Origin: Mesobacillus selenatarsenatis SF-1
Lineage (GTDB): Bacteria; Bacillota; Bacilli; Bacillales; Cytobacillaceae
Length of the DNA stretch: 64,000 bases
NCBI RefSeq assembly: GCF_000813125.1
Contig: NZ_BASE01000054.1
Span: 81,383-145,382 of the forward strand
Direction: 5' to 3'
Notes under the pieces: model-generated
The model's database searches: none
Seen by the model: only the letters and a program-made list of their open reading frames with translations
Told to the model about the DNA's origin: nothing
Translations under genes and position numbers: made by a program
Part shown: positions 55,959 through 64,000 of the stretch, in pieces
How positions within the stretch are numbered: position 1 is the first letter of the stretch
How the letters are laid out: each line of letters begins with the position of its first letter

Positions 55959-56726
55959 TTAGTTATGGATAAGGTGATGCAGTTTTTCCAGGCCTTCCAA
56001 AAGCCGTGGTGACGGACGGCAATATAGTTCTTCTTCGAGAATCAGGATCCGGTCATTTTTGACAGCATCAAGTTCTTCCCAGCCAGGCCTGTTTGTGATC
56101 AATTCCTTCTTCACCTTTTGCTTCCTGACACCGACCCAGGCGACGCATATATAATCCGGATTTCGTGATTTCACATCATTCCAGTCCGTTTGCACGCTTG
56201 CGAGCTCAACGTCTTTGAAAAGATTTTCGGCACCGGCAGCCTCGGATATCTCGGTCAGCCAGTTAATGCTGCCAGGAGTGAAAACGGGTTTTGGCCACCA
56301 TTCCCAGTAAAGTTTCGGTCTCCAATCGGCATTGGCGGATTCTTGCTTGATGTTCTCAAGCCTGCTCCTGAACTGGGCTGCTGCTTCCTGGCCGCGATCC
56401 GGCATGTTCAGGGCATTTGCCGTTATTATCAAATCATTCTCAATATCCGCCAACGATTGCGGATTCAATATGATGTGTGGAATGTTGCGTGCTGTCAAAC
56501 CTTCAATGTTTTTTTCCATCCCTGGAACACTTAATGAGGCAAGGACGAGGTCTGGCTTCAATTCCTCGACGAGGTCAAGGTCGATCGATAAATCGGGACC
56601 GAGCTGGGGAAGTGATTTTACCGAATCAGGCCAGTCTGAAAAATCATCGACTCCAACAAGGAGATCAGTCAGTCCTAAGTATTCCATGATTTCAGTATTG
56701 CTGGGACATAAAGAAATGACTCTCAT
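55959..56726 (-). CDS. BtuF-like cobalamin-binding protein without signal peptide
   Basis: A 255-residue class III periplasmic-binding-type fold: MRVISLCPSNTEIMEYLG at the start, LKPDLVLASLSVPGMEKNIE, WPKPVFTPGSINWLTEISEAAG and NRPGWEELDAVKNDRILILE. This matches the cobalamin- or siderophore-binding proteins. Unusually there is no signal peptide or lipobox, and no ABC permease or ATPase is adjacent, so it is probably cytoplasmic. ATG 56726 follows GCGGGTGA. It ends 3 bp from the terminator shared with yuiC; yuiD lies 15 bp upstream and could be co-transcribed. Confidence 0.82.
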   Translation of the reverse strand: MRVISLCPSNTEIMEYLGLTDLLVGVDDFSDWPDSVKSLPQLGPDLSIDLDLVEELKPDLVLASLSVPGMEKNIEGLTARNIPHIILNPQSLADIENDLIITANALNMPDRGQEAAAQFRSRLENIKQESANADWRPKLYWEWWPKPVFTPGSINWLTEISEAAGAENLFKDVELASVQTDWNDVKSRNPDYICVAWVGVRKQKVKKELITNRPGWEELDAVKNDRILILEEELYCRPSPRLLEGLEKLHHLIHN

Positions 56727-56741
56727 GTGATTCACCCGCTT

Positions 56742-57215
56742 TTATAGTAAATAGTGCAGCAGTAAGGTCAAGATTACACCTGTCAATCCTCCAAAGAACA
56801 CTTCGATCGGTTTGTGGCCGAGCAATTCTTTCAATTCTTTTTGCTTTTCCTTTTCAGGCTTATCCTGCCAGCCTTTTGCCTCCTGTGCGAATCGGCCGAA
56901 ATCAGCTACAAGCTGGTTCAAAACGATGGCCTGCTCGCCTGCCTGCCTGCGGACACCTGATGCATCAAACATCGTGATAATCGCAAAAACAGCGGCGACC
57001 GCGAAAACGGCTGAACCCATTCCCGTTTCAAGCGCTACACCTGTAGCCAATGCTGTGACAGCTGCCGAGTGGGAACTTGGCATTCCGCCTGTGCTTGTCA
57101 AAAGCGACCAATCGATTTTCCTCGTCGCAATATATTGAATTGGAACCTTTACGAACTGCGCGAAAAATATTGCAGCAAGCGAAGCCCATAATGGGAAATT
57201 CGTTAATAATTCCAT
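56742..57215 (-). CDS. yuiD: Divergent PAP2 family membrane protein (YuiD)
   Basis: A 157-residue integral membrane protein of the DUF212 / divergent PAP2 family. The key segments are QYIATRKIDWSLLTSTGGMP near residue 27, then SSHSAAVTALATGVALETG, and the MFDASGVRRQAGEQA segment near residue 84. It is about half the size of a classical acid phosphatase, and the catalytic activity is uncertain. The gene lies in the yui cluster but reads against yuiC. Confidence 0.88.
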   Translation of the reverse strand: MELLTNFPLWASLAAIFFAQFVKVPIQYIATRKIDWSLLTSTGGMPSSHSAAVTALATGVALETGMGSAVFAVAAVFAIITMFDASGVRRQAGEQAIVLNQLVADFGRFAQEAKGWQDKPEKEKQKELKELLGHKPIEVFFGGLTGVILTLLLHYLL

Positions 57216-57339
57216 GGCTGTTCCCCCTCATTCTAAAAAAGTACCTTTTAAAGTAATACCCAAGTTTAATTATAACATTACAGCTAATTTTCAAGGTCTG
57301 ATAAAATAGTTTTAATACTTCAAGATGGAGGTGAAGAAT

Positions 57340-57717
57340 TTGACGGACTACCCAGATGAGTATTATGAGTTCTTTGTTAAATTCAACGAAGGGGATTATT
57401 ATACCTGCCATGACTTGCTTGAAGATATGTGGATGACCGATAAAGGGAATCTGTTTTTAAAAGGCCTGCTGCAAATGAGTGTTGCCATTTACCACTACAG
57501 TTATGGGAATGTGAAGGGAGCCCGGCTGATGATGCAGGCAGCACATGACTATTTGCAAACGTACCGTCCGGTATACTGGGGACTTGATTTAGAGAAGGTT
57601 TATCCGTTCATTGAAGAGTGCCTGGGAACATTCCCAGCTGAAATCGACCGGTTGCCATACGAGGAAATTGCCGGGCTGCCAGAGCTTCCGGTTTTATATT
57701 TGTATCTTGAGGATTGA
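57340..57717 (+). CDS. DUF309 family protein
   Basis: A 125-residue helical protein with the DUF309 pattern: YYEFFVKFNEGDYYTCHDLL, EDMWM, and FLKGLLQMSVAIYHYSYGN. The conserved Glu/His residues suggest an enzyme-like pocket; function unknown. TTG 57340 is the better start, since GGAGGTGA (57327-57334) is its ribosome binding site and ATG 57325 lies on top of it. Confidence 0.82.
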   Translation: MTDYPDEYYEFFVKFNEGDYYTCHDLLEDMWMTDKGNLFLKGLLQMSVAIYHYSYGNVKGARLMMQAAHDYLQTYRPVYWGLDLEKVYPFIEECLGTFPAEIDRLPYEEIAGLPELPVLYLYLED

Positions 57718-57821
57718 AAGTGCACTTATTGCAGGAGAAAGTACCTGTCACAAGATTAGGAAGTCGAAATATTTTAAGAGTTTCGATATAATGAAGTTAT
57801 AAATATGTAGGGGTGAATGAT

Positions 57822-59324
57822 TTGTTTAAAGTGAATGATCAATTTAATTTTTCAAACAGCCATGAGTGTCTGGTGATTGGCTTGTTCAACAAGCCGTCGG
57901 GTCTTGAAGGATTCTTGGGAGAAGCCGATGAACTTTTTGATGGGCAGCTAACAGAACTTGTCAAAAGTGGGGACATTTCAACTAAGAAAAAAGCAATTTC
58001 CAAAATACATACTTTCAGTAAAATTGGCGCAAAAAAGATTTATTTTGTCGGTCTTGGCCATGAAAAGGAATATAATTTCGAAACATTAAGGGACGCATTC
58101 GGGCGCCTGTTCAAGACGGCGAAGAATGAGAAGTGGACGGAAGCAGCCGTGCTTTTAGATACTTTTACAAGCGAAAAGTTTGAGCTTAATGATGCTGCGC
58201 ATGCATTAGGTGAAGCGTTACCGATGGCTACATATGAGTTCGAAGGCTACAAGCAAAAATCAAACGAGCCTGAAAAGCGAATTGAAAGCCTGACAGTATA
58301 CAGCGCAGACGAAGAGGGCGAAGTGGAAGCAGCAGTTGAAGTTGGCTATATTTTCGGAAAGGGAACGAATTCGGCTCGTACGCTCGTGAATACTCCAGGA
58401 AACCTTTTGACAGCTACAGACATGGCTGAATATGCGATGAAGCTGGCAGAGAAATATGAATTCGAAGCAGAAATTTTAGAAAAAGAAGAAATGGAAAAGC
58501 TGGGCATGGGTGCGCTTCTTGCGGTCAATCAGGGATCTTCACAGCCGCCAAAAATGATCGTCCTGAAGTATCAAGGCAAGGAAGAGTGGAAGGATGTAAT
58601 TGGTCTTGTCGGCAAGGGCATCACGTTTGATACAGGCGGATACTCAATCAAAACAAAGACTGGTATCGTCGGCATGAAGTCCGATATGGGCGGGGCGGCA
58701 GCGGTTCTTGGTGCAATGGAAATCATCGGTGAACTGAAGCCTGAGCAAAACGTCGTAGCGGTTATTCCTTCAACAGACAATATGATCTCGGGCACAGCCT
58801 TCAAACCGGATGATGTCATCACATCAATGAGCGGCAAAACAATTGAAGTATTGAACACAGATGCAGAAGGACGCCTCGTGCTTGCTGACGCAATGACTTA
58901 CGCGAAGCATCATGGTGCGAACTATCTAGTGGATATCGCAACCCTGACAGGCGGTGTCATTACTGCGTTAGGTCTGCATACATCCGGAGCATTGACGAAC
59001 AACGAAGAGTTCTTTGAACAAGTGCTGGAGGCTTCCTATGAATCGGGAGAGCCAATCTGGCGCCTGCCATTGTTCGAGCGCGACATTGAACGTGTACGTG
59101 GCAGCAAAATCGCAGACCTGAATAATTCCCCAGGCGCAGAAGGCCATGCGATCATGGGCGGAGCGTTTGTCGGCGAATTTGCAGAAGGCACTCCATGGGT
59201 GCACCTCGACATCGCCGGAACAGCAACAACAAGCAAGGAATACGACCTTGGTCCATCAGGCGCAACCGGCGTCATGGCCCGCACACTGGCATTGCTAGTT
59301 GAAAGATTTGAAACAGGAGAATAA
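57822..59324 (+). CDS. pepA: Leucyl aminopeptidase (YuiE, PepA family)
   Basis: A 500-residue M17 aminopeptidase that removes N-terminal residues in the cytosol. Two metal sites and the catalytic loop are complete: [17 protein letters not shown] near residue 265, [12 protein letters not shown], and the signature [12 protein letters not shown] near residue 345. TTG 57822 is favoured, because AGGGGTGA lies before it and homologues begin MF; GTG 57813 overlaps that site. Own terminator. Confidence 0.94.
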   Translation: MFKVNDQFNFSNSHECLVIGLFNKPSGLEGFLGEADELFDGQLTELVKSGDISTKKKAISKIHTFSKIGAKKIYFVGLGHEKEYNFETLRDAFGRLFKTAKNEKWTEAAVLLDTFTSEKFELNDAAHALGEALPMATYEFEGYKQKSNEPEKRIESLTVYSADEEGEVEAAVEVGYIFGKGTNSARTLVNTPGNLLTATDMAEYAMKLAEKYEFEAEILEKEEMEKLGMGALLAVNQGSSQPPKMIVLKYQGKEEWKDVIGLVGKGITFDTGGYSIKTKTGIVGMKSDMGGAAAVLGAMEIIGELKPEQNVVAVIPSTDNMISGTAFKPDDVITSMSGKTIEVLNTDAEGRLVLADAMTYAKHHGANYLVDIATLTGGVITALGLHTSGALTNNEEFFEQVLEASYESGEPIWRLPLFERDIERVRGSKIADLNNSPGAEGHAIMGGAFVGEFAEGTPWVHLDIAGTATTSKEYDLGPSGATGVMARTLALLVERFETGE

Positions 59325-59334
59325 ATTGAGTTTG

Positions 59335-59371
59335 AAAACCCCAAAGTCTACGCGGCTTTGGGGTTTTTCTA
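59335..59371 (+). terminator. Terminator after pepA
   Basis: AAACCCCAAAG, loop TCTACGCGG, CTTTGGGGTTT, then TTC. Confidence 0.92.
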
Positions 59372-59460
59372 TTTACACTTATAGCAGGTAACACACCTTT
59401 ATTTATTCGCTCCTTCAAACATATTTAATTAACTCAATCCAAAAACTATTAACAAACCCA

Positions 59461-59488
59461 TTGACACAAAAAACAAATCTATGATAAT
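59461..59488 (+). promoter_or_regulatory. SigA promoter of yuiF
   Basis: TTGACA, 16-bp spacer, GATAAT. The leader (about 59496-59579) can form TTGTC..ATTTTA with TAAAAT..GACAA (59498-59549), function unknown. Confidence 0.7.
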
Positions 59489-59579
59489 TTAATACTTGTC
59501 ATTTTAATTCTCTACCGATTTACCATACTAAAGTAAAATGAGAGACAAAAATATTAAACCAACGAGAGGAGCACTTATC

Positions 59580-60893
59580 ATGAATGCAGTTATTATTGCT
59601 GTCCTGGCGATGCTGATCCTAAGCTTGCTTCGCGTCAATGTTGTGTTGGCATTGATTGCAGGAGCGCTGATTGGCGGGCTGACAGGCGGCTTAAGTATAG
59701 AGAAGACGATTGAAGTTTTTTCAGGAGGGCTTGGCGGCAGTGCCGAGGTTGCGCTAAGTTACGCGCTGCTTGGAGGATTCGCTGTTGCCATTTCCAAGAC
59801 TGGATTGCCCAATCTGATGGTTGACTGGATGATCGGAATGATTGGCAAGAACGGAGAGTCGAAAGCTAAGACGTATTCTAAAGCGATTATTGTCATTTTG
59901 ATTTTAATAATGGCGATTTTCTCGCAAAACTTGATTCCGATCCACATCGCGTTTATTCCGATTTTGATTCCGCCATTGTTGATTGTCCTCAACGAACTGA
60001 AAATTGACCGCCGCTTAATTGCTTCGGTATTGACATTTGGTCTTACGGCGCCTTATATTTTGCTGCCAGTTGGATTCGGGGGTATTTTCCATGACATCCT
60101 GGTTACGAACATGGCTGACAGCGGAATGGAAATCGATAAGGCTGATATCCCGACAGCGATGCTGCTTCCGGTTGCTGGACTTGTTGTCGGATTGTTGATC
60201 GCGATTTTCGTATCTTACCGAAAGCCTAGAATCTATCAGGATTATCAAGTGGTCCAGGTAGAGAAAAGTGAGTACTCCAAAATGGGAATCATTTTCTCAA
60301 TCGTTGCCATTGTTGCAGCACTTGCTGCCCAGCTTTACTTTGGATCGATGATTATCGGTGCGCTTGCTGGTATCCTTGTCGTGTACGCGAGCGGAGCGAT
60401 TAAGTGGCGTGAAGCTGATAATCTTTTAACAGAAGGCATGAAGATGATGGCGTTCATCGGATTCGTCATGCTTGCTGCATTCGGTTTCGCTGACGTTCTG
60501 AAAGAAACCGGACACGTTGAAACGCTTGTAGCGCAGGCTGCTGATGCAATTGGCAATAATAAAGCCCTGGGCGCTTTGGCAATGCTTGTTGTAGGACTTC
60601 TGGTTACAATGGGAATTGGTTCTTCGTTTTCAACGATTCCTATTATCGCCACAATATTTGTACCGCTGAGCCTTCAACTTGGGTTCAGCCCGATGGCGAC
60701 GATTGCGATTGTGGGAACGGCTGCTGCACTGGGTGACGCAGGTTCACCTGCCTCTGACAGTACACTTGGACCTACAGCCGGTTTGAATGCTGATACTCAG
60801 CACAACCACATCTGGGACACGGTTGTTCCGACATTCGTTCACTATAATATTCCTTTGATCATTTTCGGCTGGATTGCCGCGATGGTTTTATAA
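59580..60893 (+). CDS. yuiF: Na+/H+ antiporter family protein (YuiF)
   Basis: A 437-residue polytopic membrane protein of the NhaC-related family. Signature regions are [60 protein letters not shown] and [20 protein letters not shown]. Homology names it an antiporter, but amino-acid transport by such proteins is documented, so the substrate is open. ATG 59580 follows GAGAGGAG; the frame is open from 59538. Confidence 0.85.
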   Translation: MNAVIIAVLAMLILSLLRVNVVLALIAGALIGGLTGGLSIEKTIEVFSGGLGGSAEVALSYALLGGFAVAISKTGLPNLMVDWMIGMIGKNGESKAKTYSKAIIVILILIMAIFSQNLIPIHIAFIPILIPPLLIVLNELKIDRRLIASVLTFGLTAPYILLPVGFGGIFHDILVTNMADSGMEIDKADIPTAMLLPVAGLVVGLLIAIFVSYRKPRIYQDYQVVQVEKSEYSKMGIIFSIVAIVAALAAQLYFGSMIIGALAGILVVYASGAIKWREADNLLTEGMKMMAFIGFVMLAAFGFADVLKETGHVETLVAQAADAIGNNKALGALAMLVVGLLVTMGIGSSFSTIPIIATIFVPLSLQLGFSPMATIAIVGTAAALGDAGSPASDSTLGPTAGLNADTQHNHIWDTVVPTFVHYNIPLIIFGWIAAMVL

Positions 60894-60986
60894 TTCAGGA
60901 AATTCAAGCCGTCTTGTCTTCGGGCAGGGCGGCTCTGTTTATTTTAAAAAAGAAATTCTGTAGGATAATACAAAGGGGTGATCAAT

Positions 60987-61583
60987 ATGTATTTCGGAAA
61001 AGCGCGTAAGAAGGGCCCTTCGGACAGAGTGCCACCGAACCAAAATGTAACGACCTCTTTTCCTATCCTGCATTATGGCAATGTGCCGTATTATAAGCAT
61101 CTCGATGATTGGACCTTGAAAATTTTTGGTCAAGTAGAAAACGAAGTTGTATTACGATATAAAGAGTTAATGGCCTTGCCGCAAACGACCTCTGGCAATG
61201 ACATCCACTGTGTGACTGGCTGGTCAAAGCTGGACAATGTCTGGGAGGGGATATCCACTCAGGAACTAGCCAGGCTGGCCAGTCCAAAGGAAACAGCTAA
61301 ATATGTCATTCTCCATGCTGAGGAAAATTGGACGACGAATCTCCCGATTGAGGATTTTCTAAAAGAAACAAGTCTGCTTGCCCATTCCCATAATGGGGCG
61401 AAGCTAACCCCGGAACATGGCTATCCATTGAGAGCCGTCATTCCGCATCTATATTTCTGGAAGAGTGCGAAGTGGATCAGAGGAATTGAGTTCTCCTCTG
61501 AAAACAAGCCTGGTTTCTGGGAAGAGAATGGCTACCATATGTATGGAGATCCATGGAAGGAACAGCGGATGACCTGGGACTAG
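60987..61583 (+). CDS. yuiH: Sulfite oxidase-like molybdopterin oxidoreductase (YuiH)
   Basis: A 198-residue molybdopterin-binding domain. The molybdenum ligand is the Cys in DIHCVTGWSKLDNVWEGI near residue 69; GYPLRAVIPHLYFWKSAKWI and the GFWEENGYHMYGDPWKEQR end are the usual family blocks. It has no Tat signal and no dimerisation domain, like YuiH and the MsrP catalytic domain, so it is small and probably cytosolic. ATG 60987 follows AAAGGGGTGA. Confidence 0.9.
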   Translation: MYFGKARKKGPSDRVPPNQNVTTSFPILHYGNVPYYKHLDDWTLKIFGQVENEVVLRYKELMALPQTTSGNDIHCVTGWSKLDNVWEGISTQELARLASPKETAKYVILHAEENWTTNLPIEDFLKETSLLAHSHNGAKLTPEHGYPLRAVIPHLYFWKSAKWIRGIEFSSENKPGFWEENGYHMYGDPWKEQRMTWD

Positions 61584-61677
61584 GCTTTTTTTCTAGTGTA
61601 ATGGACAAACGCCCATTCAACAGCCTCCCTGTTTGCATATGAAGTAATGTAGGCAAAGATATGAGGGAGGTAGCTTG

Positions 61678-61866
61678 ATGTATAGAAGACCATTCTACGG
61701 TGGCAGACGCCCATTTGGTTTTGGCTTTGGAGGTCCGTTTGTTGGAGGAGTACTCGGGGGCCTTTTAGGCAGCGCACTATTATATCCACGTCCATATGGC
61801 TACGGTTACGGCGGTTTCCCGCCTTACGGCTATGGATACGGATATGGATATCCGTTTTATTATTAA
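61678..61866 (+). CDS. Gly/Tyr-rich small protein (62 aa)
   Basis: Begins MYRRPFYGGRRPFGFGFGG, has a short hydrophobic glycine-rich centre (VGGVLGGLLGSALL), and ends in a repeated GYGYGGFPPYGYGYGYG tail. GAGGGAGGT lies 6 bases before ATG 61678, and a strong terminator follows, so it is expressed as a unit. Low-complexity proteins of this kind in Bacillus often belong to spore coats or envelopes; this is inference. Confidence 0.78.
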   Translation: MYRRPFYGGRRPFGFGFGGPFVGGVLGGLLGSALLYPRPYGYGYGGFPPYGYGYGYGYPFYY

Positions 61867-61884
61867 ATGAAAAAACAATGATAT

Positions 61885-61915
61885 GGCCGCTGTTCAGTGA
61901 ACAGCGGCTTTTTTA
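61885..61915 (+). terminator. Terminator after the Gly/Tyr-rich gene
   Basis: GCCGCTGTTCA, G, TGAACAGCGGC, then TTTTTT. Confidence 0.9.
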
Positions 61916-61921
61916 GCTTTC

Positions 61922-62281
61922 TTATAACCATCTCAGTTGTGTGATGATATGGCAGCATTCTTTGTCACCTGCATAATCCACGAAGTTCATTGTGATTCCA
62001 TCTGGGTTATAAGTGATTTTTGGCTTTTTCTTAATGCCTGTTGATTGGATCATTCTTTCTACTTCCTTTTGGTTGGATTGTTGAGCGGCAGTCATTAATT
62101 CGCTGGAAAAAGAATCCGAGGAAGTTATTTTGGACATCACAAGGTTAGCGTCTTCCATTAGGGCAATTGCTTTATCAGCTGAGGTTCTGAATAGTGTTGC
62201 ATTCACTTCTTGATACGGACGATCTGGGTGAGTTCCGATCCAATCAGCTATCCTATTATTATGAAAAAATAAACAATGCAT
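61922..62281 (-). CDS. Hypothetical protein (119 aa)
   Basis: A soluble protein beginning MHCLFFHNNRIADWIGTHPD, with a middle helical part (KEVERMIQSTGIKKKPKIT) and a C-terminus YAGDKECCHIITQLRW. No signal or known motif. The ATG is supported by AAGGAAGGGG at 8-9 bases. It diverges from the DedA gene over a 200-bp AT-rich gap. I do not recognise the family. Confidence 0.65.
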   Translation of the reverse strand: MHCLFFHNNRIADWIGTHPDRPYQEVNATLFRTSADKAIALMEDANLVMSKITSSDSFSSELMTAAQQSNQKEVERMIQSTGIKKKPKITYNPDGITMNFVDYAGDKECCHIITQLRWL

Positions 62282-62485
62282 AAGTAGCTACCCCTTCCTT
62301 ACGGGTAAGTTTTAGACCTTTTTCAATGTATGAACATAAATCCCTAAGTATGAGGGTGGGAATAGCCAAAAGCGATTCAATAAGGAAAAAAAGAGGGTAA
62401 ATAAGGCAGAAGGGAGAATTGTTATACATATTAACTTCTATCGTGAAATAGAATCGAACCAAGATGGAATGAAGGGGGGAGACCC

Positions 62486-63118
62486 ATGGATCTGGAGCTG
62501 GTCATTAATATTATTGAAGATAATGGCTATTTGGGTTTATTTTTATGGTTATGGTTCGGGGTTTTCGTCATTCCTGTTCCCAATGAGGTTATTCTGATGA
62601 CTGTAGGTCTCGCTTCGTCCAAAGGAGCATTGAACCCTATTCTTGCATTTTTGGTTACATACATGGGCATCTCTGCGGCCTTTACCTCCAGCTACCTGCT
62701 GGGGAGGATAATAGGGACAAGACTGCTTCGGGTGTTAGGGAAAAAAAAGCGTTTTGCGAATTCGATTGAATCTGCCATGAAGCTGATGGAGAAATACCAT
62801 GCATTTTCATTGTCGTTGAGCTGCTTTGCTCCAGGAGTCCGCTATTTGCTGCCATTGCTTTACGGCTTTAGCAGGCTTCCTTTTAAAACCTTTGCTATTT
62901 TTGCCTATAGTGGTGCATTCGTATGGGTCTCAATCATTTTTGTGCTAGGCTATCTATTTGGAGATAAAATGGATATAGTCATGAAGTACAATAAAGAATT
63001 TTGGTTGGTCGTACTCGCTTTCGCGATGATCAGCATCATATTCGTGTACCGCCGGAGAAAAATAAGGGCTGCAGCTGTTCCTGAAGAAGTAATTCTTCAG
63101 GAAGGGCAGCAAAAATAA
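62486..63118 (+). CDS. DedA family membrane protein
   Basis: A 210-residue DedA/VTT-domain protein with several membrane segments. Landmarks are the start GYLGLFLWLWFGVFVIPVPN, EVILMTVGLASSKGALNP, a conserved Gly-Arg loop SSYLLGRIIGTRLLRVLGKK, and FAPGVRYLLPLLYGFSRLPF near residue 113. Bacterial members flip undecaprenyl phosphate or other phospholipids. The ATG follows AAGGGGGGA. Confidence 0.9.
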   Translation: MDLELVINIIEDNGYLGLFLWLWFGVFVIPVPNEVILMTVGLASSKGALNPILAFLVTYMGISAAFTSSYLLGRIIGTRLLRVLGKKKRFANSIESAMKLMEKYHAFSLSLSCFAPGVRYLLPLLYGFSRLPFKTFAIFAYSGAFVWVSIIFVLGYLFGDKMDIVMKYNKEFWLVVLAFAMISIIFVYRRRKIRAAAVPEEVILQEGQQK

Positions 63119-63171
63119 CCCTTCCTTCAGAAACACTCTATTACTGTGAAATGCTAGGGTTGACTGTCTGG

Positions 63172-63354
63172 CTAAAATTCATTCCGGTGTTCGACCAAAT
63201 CGATGGCCCCAAGGACAATATGGGCCAATCCGAAACCGAATAAAGTGTTTGAAACCATTTTATCGATTTTGCGATTTTGTTTCATAGCGTAACCAGCTGC
63301 TGTAACAGCAGTTCCTAACACCGCAGGAATCATGCCTTCACGAATTCGGTTCAT
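63172..63354 (-). CDS. Small membrane-type protein (60 aa)
   Basis: Begins MNRIREGMIPAVLGTAVTAAGYA, followed by KQNRKIDKMVSNTLFGFGLA and a second hydrophobic segment HIVLGAIDLVEHRNEF. The two hydrophobic stretches around a basic loop fit a tiny membrane protein. GAGGTGAT is 8 bases before ATG 63354; a much longer minus-strand frame over it is a shadow. Homologues are, as far as I recall, often misnamed asparagine synthase. Confidence 0.75.
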   Translation of the reverse strand: MNRIREGMIPAVLGTAVTAAGYAMKQNRKIDKMVSNTLFGFGLAHIVLGAIDLVEHRNEF

Positions 63355-63457
63355 ATGGATCACCTCATTTGAATGATGCGTCCTTTTGCGAAGGACAGTA
63401 TTAGTTTTTCCTGAAACCAACGTAAATTGTTTGCCAAATATAAGGAGGTAATTAAAG

Positions 63458-63844
63458 TTGGAACTTAACAACACACTGCTTGGCTCACTCGGAATAGAAA
63501 TAACAGAACTGCAAAAAGGAAAGGTTATCGCTACAATGCCTGTCGATGACCGTACAAGGCAGCCATTTGGCCTGCTGCATGGGGGTGCCTCTGTAGCCCT
63601 GGCAGAAACGGTCGCCAGCGTTGGAGCATTCGAACTAGTCGACAAGGAAAACGAAGTGGTGGTCGGCCTTGAAATCAACGCCAACCATATAAGGGCAAAA
63701 AAGGCCGGACTGGTTACCGCTGTCGGCACTGTCCTCCACCAGGGAAAAACAACCATGGTTTGGGATATAAAAATCACCGATGAAGATGAAAAGCTTGTCT
63801 GCGTCTCAAGATGTACGATTGCTGTTATAAAACGCAGAAAATGA
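63458..63844 (+). CDS. Hotdog-fold thioesterase (PaaI/YuxO-like)
   Basis: A 128-residue acyl-CoA thioesterase-like protein with the hotdog motif RQPFGLLHGGASVALAETVA near residue 34, including the HGG turn and catalytic Glu. Bacillus YuxO-type enzymes hydrolyse 1,4-dihydroxy-2-naphthoyl-CoA in menaquinone synthesis; that is possible here. The start is TTG 63458 behind AAGGAGGT. Confidence 0.88.
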   Translation: MELNNTLLGSLGIEITELQKGKVIATMPVDDRTRQPFGLLHGGASVALAETVASVGAFELVDKENEVVVGLEINANHIRAKKAGLVTAVGTVLHQGKTTMVWDIKITDEDEKLVCVSRCTIAVIKRRK

Positions 63845-63874
63845 ACCAGCCGATTTGGCTGGTTTTGTTTTTGG
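63845..63874 (+). terminator. Terminator after the thioesterase gene
   Basis: AACCAGCC, loop GATTT, GGCTGGTT, then TTGTTTTT. Confidence 0.82.
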
Positions 63875-63917
63875 ATGGGCTTGGAAAGGAAAGGTTCTTT
63901 AATCGGTGATAACGGCT

Positions 63918-64000
63918 TATTATTGTGACAGGTTTGCATGGATAGGAGCAAAAGCTGTCAAGAAAGAGCTGTTATTATGACAGGTTTGGGTGGATAGAGC
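63918..64000. repeat. 52-bp tandem repeat array III (cut by the window end)
   Basis: At least one and a half units: TTATTGTGACAGGTTTGCATG, then GCAAAAGCTGTCAAGAAAGAGC, followed by GTTATTATGACAGGTTTGGGTGG at 63971. Same unit type as the arrays at 15805 and 36811; most like array I. Confidence 0.85.

Noticed and set aside
63172..63951. 259-codon minus-strand frame as one gene
   Set aside because: Only its last 60 codons have a start with a ribosome binding site; the rest is antisense to the thioesterase gene.

Overview
The window is chromosomal DNA from a member of the Bacillaceae (Firmicutes), most likely a Mesobacillus/Cytobacillus/Neobacillus-like relative of Bacillus subtilis. The evidence is Bacillus-type strong ribosome binding sites with many TTG and GTG starts, compact SigA promoters, U-tailed terminators, SAM and lysine riboswitches, sporulation genes (lytH, yunB, yutC, yutH), and a gene order following the B. 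subtilis yus-suf-yun-yut-yum-yui segment almost gene for gene. The genus is inference. I see no prophage, transposase, rRNA, tRNA or CRISPR array.

Layout. 1-6000: fatty-acid beta-oxidation operon fadN-fadA-fadE behind a FadR-type palindrome. 6000-10150: yusI, gcvH, yusG, yusF, yusE, an MFS transporter and a yusD-like gene. 10170-14820: sulfur-amino-acid block with two separate SAM riboswitches, one for metY (homocysteine synthase) and one for the metNPQ methionine importer. 14880-21940: yurZ and the sufCDSUB iron-sulfur cluster operon, preceded by a 920-bp gap holding a small ORF with an apparent ATT start, a 52-bp tandem repeat and a striking multi-hairpin element. 22140-27575: yunF, yunD, yunC, an HD-GYP phosphodiesterase, and yunB, which is broken or recoded at a T8 tract. 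27580-31450: two ion-coupled transporters, an L-box-controlled NhaC-type (lysine) carrier and an NSS-type carrier with its 33-residue partner. 31456-35680: lytH, lipA, yutC, yutD and small conserved genes. 35708-42230: glpX, a second 52-bp repeat array, an EAL-domain gene, yutE, yutF, yutG, yutH. 42315-46813: a D-2-hydroxyacid dehydrogenase and the hom-thrC-thrB threonine operon. 47092-53609: Fe-S and redox genes (yutI, yuzD, yutJ, yuzB, a DUF2225 gene, an A-type carrier, yumC, yumB), with a likely Rex operator before yumB. 53794-63844: a Nudix gene, yuiA-yuiB-yuiC-yuiD, a BtuF-like protein, a DUF309 gene, pepA, yuiF, yuiH, a Gly/Tyr-rich small protein, a DedA gene and a thioesterase.

The genes themselves are mostly core Bacillus functions. 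The unusual content is between them: four repeat families (a palindromic approximately 120-bp element in several states of decay, 52-bp hairpin tandem repeats at three sites, and two different 20-21-bp tandem repeats), a 141-nt closed multi-hairpin element upstream of suf, double hairpins inside the suf operon, and the yunB frameshift. These are the places to look for something undescribed. All starts, motifs and hairpins were read by eye; no database search or folding program was run.
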